A DNA stretch of 64,000 bases from CALFVT01 sp964513675 (GCA_964513675.1 CAZEOD010000009.1:1-64000); one strand, 5' to 3'. Shown: positions 32,041-40,939, numbered from the stretch's first letter. Program-made: numbers and translations. The notes: generated from the letters alone by a model not told the origin.

Positions 32041-33747
32041 ATGAATATTCGCAAAGACATGCAAGAAGCGCTAGAGGCTTATGAGGCGCAAGACTATGCC
32101 CTCGCGCATAGCAAGGTTATTGGAGTTATTGAAACCTTCCCCGAAGCTGCCCATGCTTATCAAATGCTCTCGCTTATTTTGCGCAAAACAGGCAATATGA
32201 AAGGGGCGTTCGAAGCTATTAAACGTGCGGTCGCCTTAAAGCCTGATAATGCTGAATTTCAAAACTCTTTTGGCACGTTTTACCGTTTGGTTGGCCGAAA
32301 TGATTTGGCCTTAGAGTTCTTCAAAAAAGCCGTCAAAATAGCGCCGAACTATGTGATTGCTGTGATGAATTTAGGCGATCTTTATTTGCAAAATAATAAT
32401 CCATTAGCGGCCTTATCCGTTTTTGATGCGGCTATTCCAGATAATGCCGATCATGCGGGGCTGCGCCATGGGCGGGCGCTGGCCTTAAAAGATAGCTTGC
32501 AATATGAGGCAGCCTTGCAGCAATTTTCTGACTTACCGCCCAAGCCTGAATATGCCATGCCTATGGGACAAATTTTCCATGAAACAAGACGTATTCCCGA
32601 AGCTAAAATGGCCTTTGGACAGGGGCTATCTCACCCGCCTATCGCTGTCCAAAGCTTTCGTAATTTGGTTATGATTGAACATGCATATAATGGCCATGAG
32701 GCTGCGGTCTCCATGATTGATGAGGCGTTACAGGCGAATCCGAAAGCGCTCGCTATTCAAGCGACGGGCGCTCAACTTTTGCATGACATTCATGAAACTG
32801 ACCGCGCGGTAGAGATTTTGGATAGGGCGGATAAAGTCTTTGAGCCTCATCCGGTGACGGCTCAAATGCGCGGCAATATATTGATCGCACGCGGGGAGGC
32901 TGACGCTGCCGCAGATTTGGTTGATAGCTTTAATGATAGCAAGCAAATTGATGCGGCCCTTATGTCGGTTGCCGCGCGCGCCAATCTGATGCGAGGCGAG
33001 GCGGATCATGCGTGGGCGTTTATTTCCCACGGCCGACAATTAGCCCCGTTAAATCAATATTGGATTGCGATGGAAGCCAGCTATATGCGCCAAAAAGGGG
33101 ATGAAAAATATAGCCGACGCTATGATTATGATAAGTTTGTGCGCGTTTATGATTTAGACCCGCCGGCTGAATATGGCTCGCAAGAGGCTTTCATAGAAGC
33201 CTTAACGACGAGTCTTTTAGCGCAACATGATTCGCAGCATCACCCTATCGGACAATCTTTACGCGGCGGGAGTCAAACGTCGCAAAACCTTATTTTTGTC
33301 GCAGATCATGTGATCCAAGATTTTTTCCAAGCCCTTAATACGCCTTTGCAAGATTATATGCAGCATATCGGGACGGCTGGCGATCATATTTTGACCGTTC
33401 GGAACACGGGAAAACACCGCTTCTCTGGCGGGTGGTCTGTTAAATTGGCGGGCGAGGGTTTTCATGTGAATCATATTCACCCCAAAGGCTGGATCAGTTC
33501 ATCTTTTTATGTCGCCTTACCGGCCTCAATGGGCGGAGAGGCCAAGAAACAAGGCTGGATTAAATTTGGCGAGCCGTCTTTTGACGCCCCAGATGCGAAG
33601 GGAAAACGTCAAGGGCCAGAGCATTGGGTGGAACCTAAAGCGGGCCGGCTTGTGCTATTCCCATCTTATATGTGGCATGGAACCGTGCCTTTTACGGGCA
33701 ATGAGATGCGCTTGACATTACCTTTTGACGCCGTGCCCGCGAGCTAG
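32041..33747 (+). CDS. TPR-repeat protein with C-terminal 2-oxoglutarate/Fe(II) oxygenase domain
   Basis: Residues 1-340 are tetratricopeptide repeats (for example AYQMLSLILRKTGNMKGAFE, NSFGTFYRLVGRNDLALEFF). Residues about 465-565 look like the 2OG-Fe(II) oxygenase domain that often follows TPRs: FHVNHIHPKGWISSSFYVAL (His478/His480) and FPSYMWHGTVPF...MRLTLPFD (His546, Arg557 for 2-oxoglutarate). It probably hydroxylates a protein or small molecule; the substrate is unknown. ATG 32041 begins one base after the RluC-like stop and is preferred over a start inside that gene. The stop lies two bases before the HAD gene, so it is part of a tight operon. Confidence 0.85.
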   Translation: MNIRKDMQEALEAYEAQDYALAHSKVIGVIETFPEAAHAYQMLSLILRKTGNMKGAFEAIKRAVALKPDNAEFQNSFGTFYRLVGRNDLALEFFKKAVKIAPNYVIAVMNLGDLYLQNNNPLAALSVFDAAIPDNADHAGLRHGRALALKDSLQYEAALQQFSDLPPKPEYAMPMGQIFHETRRIPEAKMAFGQGLSHPPIAVQSFRNLVMIEHAYNGHEAAVSMIDEALQANPKALAIQATGAQLLHDIHETDRAVEILDRADKVFEPHPVTAQMRGNILIARGEADAAADLVDSFNDSKQIDAALMSVAARANLMRGEADHAWAFISHGRQLAPLNQYWIAMEASYMRQKGDEKYSRRYDYDKFVRVYDLDPPAEYGSQEAFIEALTTSLLAQHDSQHHPIGQSLRGGSQTSQNLIFVADHVIQDFFQALNTPLQDYMQHIGTAGDHILTVRNTGKHRFSGGWSVKLAGEGFHVNHIHPKGWISSSFYVALPASMGGEAKKQGWIKFGEPSFDAPDAKGKRQGPEHWVEPKAGRLVLFPSYMWHGTVPFTGNEMRLTLPFDAVPAS

Positions 33748-33749
33748 CC

Positions 33750-34427
33750 ATGGCTCCGCTCGCAATATTTGATATTGACGGTACACTTGTTGATAGCCGC
33801 CGCATTATCAGCTTGTCCATGGATGCCGCGTTTAAGCGAGAAGGCTTGCCGCCGCCGGGCTATGAGGTGACGCGCAGGATTGTCGGCCTCTCGCTCGAGG
33901 TTGCGATTGACCGTATCGCTCCGCCCGGCGTCGAGCATGAGGGCGTTATGCGGATAACGCAATATTACAAAGATGCCTTTATAGCTTTTCGCCAAGACCC
34001 CGCCACGCAATCCCCGCTTTATGACGGGGCAAAGGATGTTCTGGATAATCTGCGAAACGCGGGATGGGAGATTGGCGTGGCGACGGGTAAATCACGGCGC
34101 GGATTGGATGCCGTCATAGAGCGTATGCAGCTTGCACCTTATTTTGATGCGCATTACTGCGCGGATGATGGCCCGGGTAAGCCGCATCCTTTTATGGTTG
34201 ATGCGAATTTAAAAGCGCTATCGCGCCGCCCCGAAGAGGCGATCATGATTGGGGATACGAGTTTTGATATTCATATGGCCCAAGCGGCGAGCGTTGCGAC
34301 GATTGGCGTCGATTGGGGCTTTCATACACCTGCTGAATTAAGCGCGTCAAAGGCTGATGTGATTGTCTCTAAAATGGATGATTTAAACGCTGAATTATTA
34401 GCCTTTGCGGCGCGGTGTGGATCATGA
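33750..34427 (+). CDS. HAD-family hydrolase, phosphoglycolate-phosphatase-like
   Basis: A 225-residue haloacid-dehalogenase-type phosphatase. Motif I is FDIDGTLVDS with nucleophile Asp8 and acid/base Asp10; motif II is VATGKSRRGL; the lysine of motif III is in GPGKPHPFM; motif IV is MIGDTSFDIHMA. A helical cap lies between motifs I and II (about 15-85). It is similar in layout to Gph and to the YqaB/PpaX group, so the substrate could be phosphoglycolate or another small phosphate ester. The start is two bases after the previous stop and the end overlaps the ATP12 gene as ATGA. This order is often seen in alphaproteobacteria. Confidence 0.9.
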   Translation: MAPLAIFDIDGTLVDSRRIISLSMDAAFKREGLPPPGYEVTRRIVGLSLEVAIDRIAPPGVEHEGVMRITQYYKDAFIAFRQDPATQSPLYDGAKDVLDNLRNAGWEIGVATGKSRRGLDAVIERMQLAPYFDAHYCADDGPGKPHPFMVDANLKALSRRPEEAIMIGDTSFDIHMAQAASVATIGVDWGFHTPAELSASKADVIVSKMDDLNAELLAFAARCGS

Positions 34428-35116
34428 GCCAAAGTTTCGCGAAACGATTTTATAAAGACGTCACGACGGAATCCCGTGATGATGGCTATGTGATTTTACT
34501 CGATGGGCGGGTTTTGAAAACGCCCAAAAAAGCGCTTTTGATAATTGATCGTTATGACCGCGCGGCGCAGGTCGCAGCGGAATGGGATGCGCAAGTCAGC
34601 GAGATTAATCCGTCCTTGATGCCGGCGACGCGGCTGATGAATGTCGCCTGTGAGCAAACGCCCTCACGGAGAGATGATTTAGTGCTGGAAGCGCGAAATT
34701 ATGCGGGCACAGATTTGCTCTGTTACCACGCCGCAGCGCCGGCCGATCTGAAAGCCCGTCAAGAGGCGCAGTGGGGGCCGCTATTAGACTGGGCGGCGGC
34801 GCAAAATATGCCGCTTAAAACAGTGACCGGCATTATGGCGATAACGCAGGACGCAGCGGCTTTGGACGCAGCGGCGGCGAGAGCTAACGCGCTTGATAAT
34901 ACGGCGCTGACGCTGCTTGTGCATTTTATCTCTGTCTTTGGATCGGCGGTTCTGGGCTTTGCTGTGATGGCAGGCCACACAAGCGCCTCACGCGGTTTTG
35001 AGCTTTCGCGATTGGACGAGGCTTACCAAATAGAGCAATGGGGAGAAGACGAAGATGCAAAGGCGCGCACGGAACTGATCCGGGCGGAAACGCTGGCGCT
35101 AGCAAAATTAATTTAG
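34424..35116 (+). CDS. ATP12-family chaperone for F1-ATPase assembly
   Basis: ATP12 binds the alpha subunit of F1-ATPase during assembly; it is confined to alphaproteobacteria and mitochondria. The 230-residue protein shows the family signature FYKDVTTESRDDGYVILLDG near the start, RVLKTPKKALL, AAEWDAQ, and the central YAGTDLLCYHA. ATG 34424 overlaps the HAD stop (ATGA), which settles the start over the ATG at 34415. It is co-translated with the HAD gene. The atp operon itself is not in the window. Identification is by recalled family motifs and is quite secure. Confidence 0.92.
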   Translation: MSQSFAKRFYKDVTTESRDDGYVILLDGRVLKTPKKALLIIDRYDRAAQVAAEWDAQVSEINPSLMPATRLMNVACEQTPSRRDDLVLEARNYAGTDLLCYHAAAPADLKARQEAQWGPLLDWAAAQNMPLKTVTGIMAITQDAAALDAAAARANALDNTALTLLVHFISVFGSAVLGFAVMAGHTSASRGFELSRLDEAYQIEQWGEDEDAKARTELIRAETLALAKLI

Positions 35117-35125
35117 GAGATTGTG

Positions 35126-35524
35126 ATGGGTGCCCCTGTTTTAGTCAAAGAGCGTCCCGGCGGGAAATATACAAATGACGTCGAAGTGCGTGGTCATAAG
35201 CAATATGTTGATGAGCCGCTGGAGTATAATAGCGCCGATATTGGCCCGTCTCCCTTTGAATATGTCTGCGCTGGCCTTGGCGGCTGTACGACGATCACTT
35301 TGCGCATGTATGCGGGCCGAAAAAAATGGCCGCTGGATCATGTCGCCTGTTTGGTCACCCATGAAAAGCAAGGCGAGATGCATGTTTTCACCCGCCAGAT
35401 TACAATGATTGGCGATCTGGATGTCGAGCAGCGCGCCCGCCTTATAGAGATTGCGAATAAATGCCCTGTGCATAAAATGCTAACGGCTGAGGGCCGCGTT
35501 GATACGGTTGAAGTAACGGGCTAG
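35126..35524 (+). CDS. OsmC-family peroxiredoxin-like protein
   Basis: A 132-residue OsmC/Ohr-fold protein, which reduces organic or fatty-acid hydroperoxides through two cysteines. Cys54 (LGGCTTITLRMYA) and Cys113 (NKCPVHKML) stand where the family has its pair. GGAGA before ATG 35126 decides for this start over GTG 35123. It follows the ATP12 gene by nine bases and is likely the last gene of the rluC-to-osmC run. OsmC-like proteins with KCPVHK belong to the YhfA-type subgroup, whose physiological substrate is less well known. Confidence 0.9.
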   Translation: MGAPVLVKERPGGKYTNDVEVRGHKQYVDEPLEYNSADIGPSPFEYVCAGLGGCTTITLRMYAGRKKWPLDHVACLVTHEKQGEMHVFTRQITMIGDLDVEQRARLIEIANKCPVHKMLTAEGRVDTVEVTG

Positions 35525-35701
35525 ATAGGCCGCGCTCCTGTGCTCTGAAGGCGGCTACCGCGCGCCCTGCGCAGGCGGATTATGAGCCTGTAAAAATGCT
35601 GACATTGGGTATTGAGGCTTTTGGCGGCCTTAATAGGCATAAGCCAATTCGCCGCAAGTTTACCTCTGGCCATGACGGGCAGCTTTCGCTAGAGAGCGCT
35701 C

Positions 35702-36217
35702 ATGTTTTTATTTAAGTCCCTTTTACATGCCTCTGGCCGCCACGGTCAAAAGAGCTATATTATCGGCCTCTTGGTCTTTGTGGTTATTTATTGGCCGCAG
35801 CGCTTTGTTATAAATCCTATTTTAGATAATGTTTGGGGGTTTTTGCTCTCAATTTTCGTCTTTGTATTGAATTGTTATATTCTTTATTCACTCTTTGCGA
35901 AACGGCTACATGATATGGGCCGCAGTGTGTGGGCGTTGACGGCCATGATTACGCTAGAGCTTGTTGTGATTATTGGAACGATGATGGCATTTGGCGGGGC
36001 GGAATATTTCAGTGCGTTTTATCAATTTGACCGCAAAGAGGTTATCCCTGAAGATGTCAAACAAGGGATTATCTCGGCTTATCAAGCGAATATCGAAGCG
36101 CATATTACCCAAATAACGATCTTATTTTGGGTCGTGCCTGTCGTTTTCTGCCTCTGGCTGGCTGCTACGAAATCACAGGCTAGGACAAATAAATACGGCC
36201 CTGTCCCAAAGGTTTAA
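35702..36217 (+). CDS. DUF805 membrane protein
   Basis: A 171-residue inner-membrane protein with four hydrophobic segments (about 19-40, 44-66, 78-97, 137-158). The family mark is AKRLHDMGRSVWAL, in which the RLHD/GRS motif sits after the second helix pair. A hydrophilic stretch (about 105-135, DRKEVIPEDVKQG) lies before the last helix. The DUF805 family has no settled function. A second DUF805 protein follows after 100 bases on the same strand and looks like an old duplicate. Start ATG 35702 has a modest purine-rich site. Confidence 0.82.
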   Translation: MFLFKSLLHASGRHGQKSYIIGLLVFVVIYWPQRFVINPILDNVWGFLLSIFVFVLNCYILYSLFAKRLHDMGRSVWALTAMITLELVVIIGTMMAFGGAEYFSAFYQFDRKEVIPEDVKQGIISAYQANIEAHITQITILFWVVPVVFCLWLAATKSQARTNKYGPVPKV

Positions 36218-36317
36218 GGGGATAAGCCGCCTAATGAAGCGTAAATTCACGATTTCCTTATTGCTTTTCAGTAAATTTTAAGTCAGCTTTCTTGTAAGAG
36301 TTATATGGGAGAGTATC

Positions 36318-36836
36318 ATGGGAAATTTACTATTTTCACCAAATGGCCGTATCGGGCCGCAAGACTTTTTAAAAGGCCTTGGGATTATTACTGTTTTAAG
36401 CGCGCTCATTACTATGGTGCCAGCGTTTAATTTCAACCTTGGAACAATGTTGGGTTATGCGAGTCTTATATTGTTGTTTCCAATGTTTTGCTTGTTAATC
36501 AAGCGTAGTCATGACGGCGGCAAGTCAGGCTGGATGAGTATTGTGTGGTTTATTCTTATTTTGATTATTGGCGGCATCATCCAATATTTTGCAGGTGAAA
36601 TGACGGGCGGCGCACCTTTAGCTGAGATGAAAGAGCTAACAAAGGCCGCTGCGGAAGAAGGTGACTTTGGGGCCTTGGTCGAGATTAGTAAAGAATATGC
36701 GCCGCAGGTCGCGCAGAAAACAGCCATCCCAAGCGCCATCGCCGGATTTATCGGAACGATGTTGGGAGGCTTTTTAATTAATCTTATCGTCAAGCAAGAT
36801 CCCCATGAAAACCAATTTGGTAATATTCCGGCTTAA
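36318..36836 (+). CDS. DUF805-like membrane protein
   Basis: A 172-residue membrane protein that begins with NLLFSPNGRIGPQDFLKG, the typical DUF805 N-terminus, and has IKRSHDGGKSGWM in the position of the family's RLHD/GRS motif. Hydrophobic segments lie at about 20-38, 43-60, 74-92 and 140-158, with a helical, acidic loop at 95-130. GGGAGAG before the ATG is a good ribosome site. It probably shares a transcript with the preceding DUF805 gene and ends at the terminator at 36863-36890. Function unknown. Confidence 0.82.
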   Translation: MGNLLFSPNGRIGPQDFLKGLGIITVLSALITMVPAFNFNLGTMLGYASLILLFPMFCLLIKRSHDGGKSGWMSIVWFILILIIGGIIQYFAGEMTGGAPLAEMKELTKAAAEEGDFGALVEISKEYAPQVAQKTAIPSAIAGFIGTMLGGFLINLIVKQDPHENQFGNIPA

Positions 36837-36862
36837 TCAAAGCGCGATATAAACCGTTTTAT

Positions 36863-36890
36863 AAACCGCTCCTTGAGGGCGGTTTTTCTT
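36863..36890 (+). terminator. Rho-independent terminator after the DUF805 genes
   Basis: AAACCGC (36863-36869) pairs with GCGGTTT (36879-36885) around a nine-base loop, followed by TTTTTCTTT. It lies 27 bases after the stop of the second DUF805 gene. Confidence 0.88.
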
Positions 36891-37022
36891 TGCGCTTATA
36901 TAAATCTGTGATGTTTCTATGGTTATGTTTTAGATAGCTTGCCCATAAGGCTTTGCCGCGCCATAAGGCGCTATCAAGAGACAATGAGATGGTGGTAATT
37001 TTCTTACAGGGGAGGCCGCGCT

Positions 37023-38414
37023 ATGACCGATGACACGCAAAGACCACTCGGCCCTGAATCTGCGGATTTTCTGCCGCGCCCTGATTTTGACGGGTCAAAT
37101 GCGATACGCGATGCGCTGCTGATTAGTGATACGCAGGATTTTCGCGCCGCGCTTGATTCGATTCACCCCGCTGATTTTTCTGACCAGCTTGAGCAGCTCC
37201 CAACGGAGCAGCGCGCAGATCTGATTGCCCGCGCCGGTGATTTAATCACGGCCGATGTTCTCGCAGAGCTTGAAGATGAGGTGGTGGAAGATATCTTACC
37301 GCTTCTTCCGCCCGAACAAATTGCGGATGCGATTAGCGATCTTGATAATGACGACGCAACGCAAATCGTCGAAGAAATGGACGCCGCTCAGCGCGAGGAT
37401 GTTTTAGAGCGGCTTGATGATGCTGACCGCGCCGCGCTTGAGGCCAGCTTAACCTTTGATGATGAGACGATTGGCCGTCTCATGCAGCGCGAATTTGTTG
37501 CCGCGCCGCCGTTTTGGACGGTCGGGGATACGATTGACCATATGCGGGCGACTGGAGGCGATCTGCCCGATCTATTTTATAATATCTGGATTGTTGATAC
37601 CGCGTTTCGCCCCAAAGGACATGTCGCAATATCGCAGCTTTTACGCTCATCGCGCGATCAAACCCTGACGGATATTATGTCGGAAGATATTGTGACAATC
37701 GCGCAAGATATGGACCAAGAAGAAGCGGCTTATTTATTTGAGAAATACTCGCTTATTTCGGCGCCCGTAGCAGATGAGGCAGGCCGAATTGTTGGTTTGA
37801 TGACCGTGGATGATATTGTCGAGATTATCCAAGACGAGAATAAAGAGGATATGCTAGCACTGGCGGGGGTGAAGGAGGCGGGCCTAACGGATACGGCCCT
37901 TTCAACGGTTAAAGCGCGGGCGCCGTGGCTATTTGTGAATTTAATAACCGCCATTATGGCCTCGCTTGTGATTGCCCAATTCGACTTTGCGATTGCGAAA
38001 ATTGTCGCTTTGGCCGTGCTAATGCCGATTGTCGCCTCCATGGGGGGGAATGCCGGCACGCAGACCTTGGCCGTGGCCGTTCGGGCGCTATCAGAGCGGG
38101 ATTTGACATCGCAAACTGCGTGGCGAAGCATACGCCGCGAAGCTTTGGCGGGCATATTTAACGGCGTTATATTTGCCGTAGCTTTGGCGATTATTGCTTA
38201 TCTTTGGTTTGGCGATCCTCGGCTAGCGGCCGTAGCTTTCGCCGCGATGATCGTGAATCATATTTTTGCAGCGCTGGCTGGGATTTTAGTGCCTTTGGGC
38301 CTTAAACAAGCCGGTGCTGATCCAGCGGTTTCATCCTCGGTCTTTGTCACGACTGTGACGGATATTGTTGGGTTTTTCGCTTTTCTGGGATTGGCGGCCA
38401 TTTTTCTTTTATAG
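37023..38414 (+). CDS. mgtE: Magnesium transporter MgtE
   Basis: A Mg2+ channel of the inner membrane, closed by Mg2+ bound in its cytoplasmic domains. The 463 residues have the full order: MgtE N-domain (about 30-150, DFSDQLEQLPTEQRADLI), two CBS domains (about 155-270, VGLMTVDDIVEIIQ at the end), connecting helix, then five membrane helices from about 295. The pore signature PIVASMGGNAGTQTLAV (about 338-354) is intact. CAGGGGAGG upstream is a strong ribosome site. It is followed by the SpmX gene, whose presumed promoter begins 15 bases after the mgtE stop, so they are separate transcripts. Confidence 0.95.
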   Translation: MTDDTQRPLGPESADFLPRPDFDGSNAIRDALLISDTQDFRAALDSIHPADFSDQLEQLPTEQRADLIARAGDLITADVLAELEDEVVEDILPLLPPEQIADAISDLDNDDATQIVEEMDAAQREDVLERLDDADRAALEASLTFDDETIGRLMQREFVAAPPFWTVGDTIDHMRATGGDLPDLFYNIWIVDTAFRPKGHVAISQLLRSSRDQTLTDIMSEDIVTIAQDMDQEEAAYLFEKYSLISAPVADEAGRIVGLMTVDDIVEIIQDENKEDMLALAGVKEAGLTDTALSTVKARAPWLFVNLITAIMASLVIAQFDFAIAKIVALAVLMPIVASMGGNAGTQTLAVAVRALSERDLTSQTAWRSIRREALAGIFNGVIFAVALAIIAYLWFGDPRLAAVAFAAMIVNHIFAALAGILVPLGLKQAGADPAVSSSVFVTTVTDIVGFFAFLGLAAIFLL

Positions 38415-38428
38415 CGCCGCGCTAAACT

Positions 38429-38444
38429 CGGCGCGATTTTTGCA
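38429..38444 (+). promoter_or_regulatory. Sigma-54-type (-24/-12) promoter candidate of spmX
   Basis: CGGCGC, five bases, TTGCA: the GG and GC doublets have exactly the spacing of the consensus TGGCAC-N5-TTGCA, with two mismatches in the -24 half. Transcription would start near 38455, about 33 bases before the spmX ATG, within the palindrome AGCTAA-GTAAT-TTAGCT (38452-38468). In Caulobacter, spmX is driven by sigma-54 and TacA, which agrees. Confidence 0.55.
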
Positions 38445-38487
38445 ACTGGGTAGCTAAGTAATTTAGCTGTTTCGTTTTAGGACGCCC

Positions 38488-39843
38488 ATGACGCATCAAT
38501 TTTCAGTTTCTGATCTCGGCCTTCGGTTGATAAAGGCTTATGAAGGCTATCGCCCAGAGAGCCGCATCCTTATTTCGGGTAATAATGTTGTCGGTTATGG
38601 ACACCGTATTTCCGATCAAGATGCAATAGCCCTGACCCGAGCCGAAGCTGAAACTTTGCTTCGTGAGGATATTCAGCCTGTTGAAGACTTGGTGAATGAG
38701 GCCGTTTTTGCGCCGCTCACCCAAGGGCAATTTGATGCACTTTGCTCCCTTGCTTATAACATTGGTCCGGACGCATTTTTGAAATCCGATGTGGTTAAAG
38801 CGGTCAATAATGGCCGCCCGATTGAGGCGGCAAATAGTTTTGATATCTGGCGCAAAGGTGAAATTGACGGCGAGATTTTTGTTGTCGATGCTTTGGTGCG
38901 CCGCCGGACGGCTGAAAAAGCGCTGTTTTTAAAGCCAGATCGCGGCAACGTTACATCCCCGCGTGACAGCCTTCCCCCGAAGCGTGATGAAGATGCAGCG
39001 CAATTTGAAGCCGATGACCTGCCCGTTTATACGCGCGGTGAGGCCGAAGGCTATGTGGATCAGATTCCCTATGACCAACGTCCAAATCCGGGACGGCGGC
39101 GTACAGATGGCCCCGCCGGCGTTTTAGAGCTTAGCGAATATTATGAAGATGACGCCGGTTCTCGCGCCTCTGATGCGGCCGCCTTGGCCGCAGCCTATTT
39201 GGCGAGTCAGAAAGAGGATATCGAGACTATCACGGACAGAGACGAAGCGGCTGAGATTACGCCGGGTGATGATATATCCCCCTTAAGGCTGTCGCCCATT
39301 GCCGAAGCGGCGGCATCTGTGAGTGAGCGTTTGGACGCCTTGATTGACGACCAAGCTAAATCTGCTGTGGATTTATCTGATATGCCGGATAGTCTTTTGA
39401 CGGTAGAGCCCAAACCACCTGCCGCGACCGTACTGCCTTTTCGGAGTAAAACTGATGCTCCGAATATAGAGCCTGCTGCGGAAATAGCGCCCCAAACAGA
39501 CGGTAAGAGCCGATTGCCGCAAGACGTTGATGATAAGGCTGGGTCTGTCACAGACACAAACACCGCGCCGCCGCGCCGTGCGGCTAAGGGCGGAGATTCT
39601 GCCTCGCGCTTTATTCAAAGCCGTGATTATGTCGAGACGCAACCCAGTTCTATCTGGGCCTTTGGGGTGATGATGCTGTCCGGACTTATTATGTTTGCCT
39701 TCAGCCTATATGCGAGCATTAAAGATCCCGTGTCCCTCTTGGGGCCATGGGGGCCTGTCGCGGTTATGGCCGGCTTGATGATGGGCGGCATGATTATTTT
39801 AGGATCTATTTACTATATTTTGAAGTCGATCTTTTCTGATTAA
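38488..39843 (+). CDS. spmX: SpmX: degenerate muramidase-domain polar localisation factor
   Basis: In Caulobacter SpmX marks the old pole at the swarmer-to-stalked transition and places and stimulates the kinase DivJ; in related genera it directs stalk position. The 451 residues have its plan. Residues 1-150 are a GH24 phage-lysozyme-like domain that keeps Glu19 (KAYEGYRP) and VGYGHR, but has Leu28 and Val34 where lysozymes have the catalytic Asp and Thr. Residues 150-385 are acidic, Pro-rich and disordered. Two membrane helices (about 390-411 and 424-445) close it. AGGA five bases before ATG 38488 fixes the start. A prophage endolysin is the alternative, but the long linker and two C-terminal helices argue against it. 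Confidence 0.88.
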   Translation: MTHQFSVSDLGLRLIKAYEGYRPESRILISGNNVVGYGHRISDQDAIALTRAEAETLLREDIQPVEDLVNEAVFAPLTQGQFDALCSLAYNIGPDAFLKSDVVKAVNNGRPIEAANSFDIWRKGEIDGEIFVVDALVRRRTAEKALFLKPDRGNVTSPRDSLPPKRDEDAAQFEADDLPVYTRGEAEGYVDQIPYDQRPNPGRRRTDGPAGVLELSEYYEDDAGSRASDAAALAAAYLASQKEDIETITDRDEAAEITPGDDISPLRLSPIAEAAASVSERLDALIDDQAKSAVDLSDMPDSLLTVEPKPPAATVLPFRSKTDAPNIEPAAEIAPQTDGKSRLPQDVDDKAGSVTDTNTAPPRRAAKGGDSASRFIQSRDYVETQPSSIWAFGVMMLSGLIMFAFSLYASIKDPVSLLGPWGPVAVMAGLMMGGMIILGSIYYILKSIFSD

Positions 39844-39912
39844 AAATTCAAGAAAATTTAAACTTATTAAGCGATAGTACTCTTATGGTGGTCAGTCAGA
39901 AGGAACTATAAC

Positions 39913-40833
39913 GTGAGTATGATAAAAAATTGGTCGGATAATCTTACAGAGTCTTTTCAAAAAAGCGCCATGACCTTTAAGCATGGCTTGCATGAAACGG
40001 GCTTGTTTACTGATGAGGCCATGATTGATTTACTTAATAGGCACCCTGCCGAAGAAATGGACGTGTGCTCCGCGTCATTGGACGGGGAAACACATTTTCG
40101 CACAGGCGATTTTCGTGATGCAGATGGCGAAACTTTGCTTAAGATTGCCAAAACCGGCGATATTTGGATTAACCTGCGCCGTGCGATGAATATACATCCT
40201 GAATATAAATCTGTCTTGGATAGTATGTATGGTGACCTCGCTGACAAAACCGGCGTAAAAGCTGTCAATCCACGCGGCGGAATTTTGATTTCATCGCCAA
40301 AGGCGAAAGTGCCTTATCATTTTGATAAAACAGAAACGATCTTATGGCATGTGCGCGGTCAGAAAAGCCTTTATCTTTACCCGATGACAACGGAATATTT
40401 ATCCGATGAAGCCTGCGAAGCCGCCATTATTAATAGAATTTCCGAGGATGCGCCTTATGATGCCGCCTTTGAAAAGGGCGTTCAAATTTTTGATCTTGAA
40501 GATAATCAAGCGATTACATGGCCGTTGAACTCCCCGCACCGTGTTGTAAATTCAACCTTTTGCGTCTCTGTTACGACAGAATATTCAACGGCGGAAAGCG
40601 CGCGCAAAAATGCGAATATGGTTTTAAATGCAACGCTTCGCCGTAAATTTGGTCGTGATCCTTGCTATCAGAATGATGGTGAGCTTAAGCGCATGGTTAA
40701 ATCTGTTTTCGGGCGTGTTTTGAAAAAATCTGGTATCGCCGCAAAAATTGAATGCAAAGATTATGTGACGTTTAAAGTCGTCTCGGGGGATATTTCGATT
40801 CACGATGTCGAGCCTTATCTCCGTGATTTTTAG
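39913..40833 (+). CDS. Cupin/JmjC-like putative Fe(II) oxygenase
   Basis: A 306-residue soluble protein. The core (about 115-225) has a cupin-type metal site: His136-x-Asp138 in VPYHFDKTETILWHVRG and His209 in LNSPHRVVNSTFCVS, with GQKSLYLYP between, as in JmjC/cupin-8-like hydroxylases. By family analogy it would use Fe(II) and 2-oxoglutarate; the substrate is unknown. The last 80 residues are basic. GTG 39913 is preferred because AGGAA is seven bases upstream; ATG 39919 would have overlong spacing. It stands between spmX and the DUF1489 gene on the same strand. The match is to fold-level motifs, so the activity is not certain. Confidence 0.72.
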   Translation: MSMIKNWSDNLTESFQKSAMTFKHGLHETGLFTDEAMIDLLNRHPAEEMDVCSASLDGETHFRTGDFRDADGETLLKIAKTGDIWINLRRAMNIHPEYKSVLDSMYGDLADKTGVKAVNPRGGILISSPKAKVPYHFDKTETILWHVRGQKSLYLYPMTTEYLSDEACEAAIINRISEDAPYDAAFEKGVQIFDLEDNQAITWPLNSPHRVVNSTFCVSVTTEYSTAESARKNANMVLNATLRRKFGRDPCYQNDGELKRMVKSVFGRVLKKSGIAAKIECKDYVTFKVVSGDISIHDVEPYLRDF

Positions 40834-40939
40834 GCCGTAGATTTAGCGCTTAAAACATTACAGCTTTCTGTTCTGCTTTCTGGGCCGCTTTTTTATGTCC
40901 GCTCTGGACTCTTGGCGCGGGCTTTCTATGCTCACCTTT

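Noticed and set aside
38488..39843. Prophage endolysin
   Set aside because: The GH24 domain lacks two of three catalytic residues and is followed by an acidic linker and two membrane helices; no phage genes are near. SpmX fits better.
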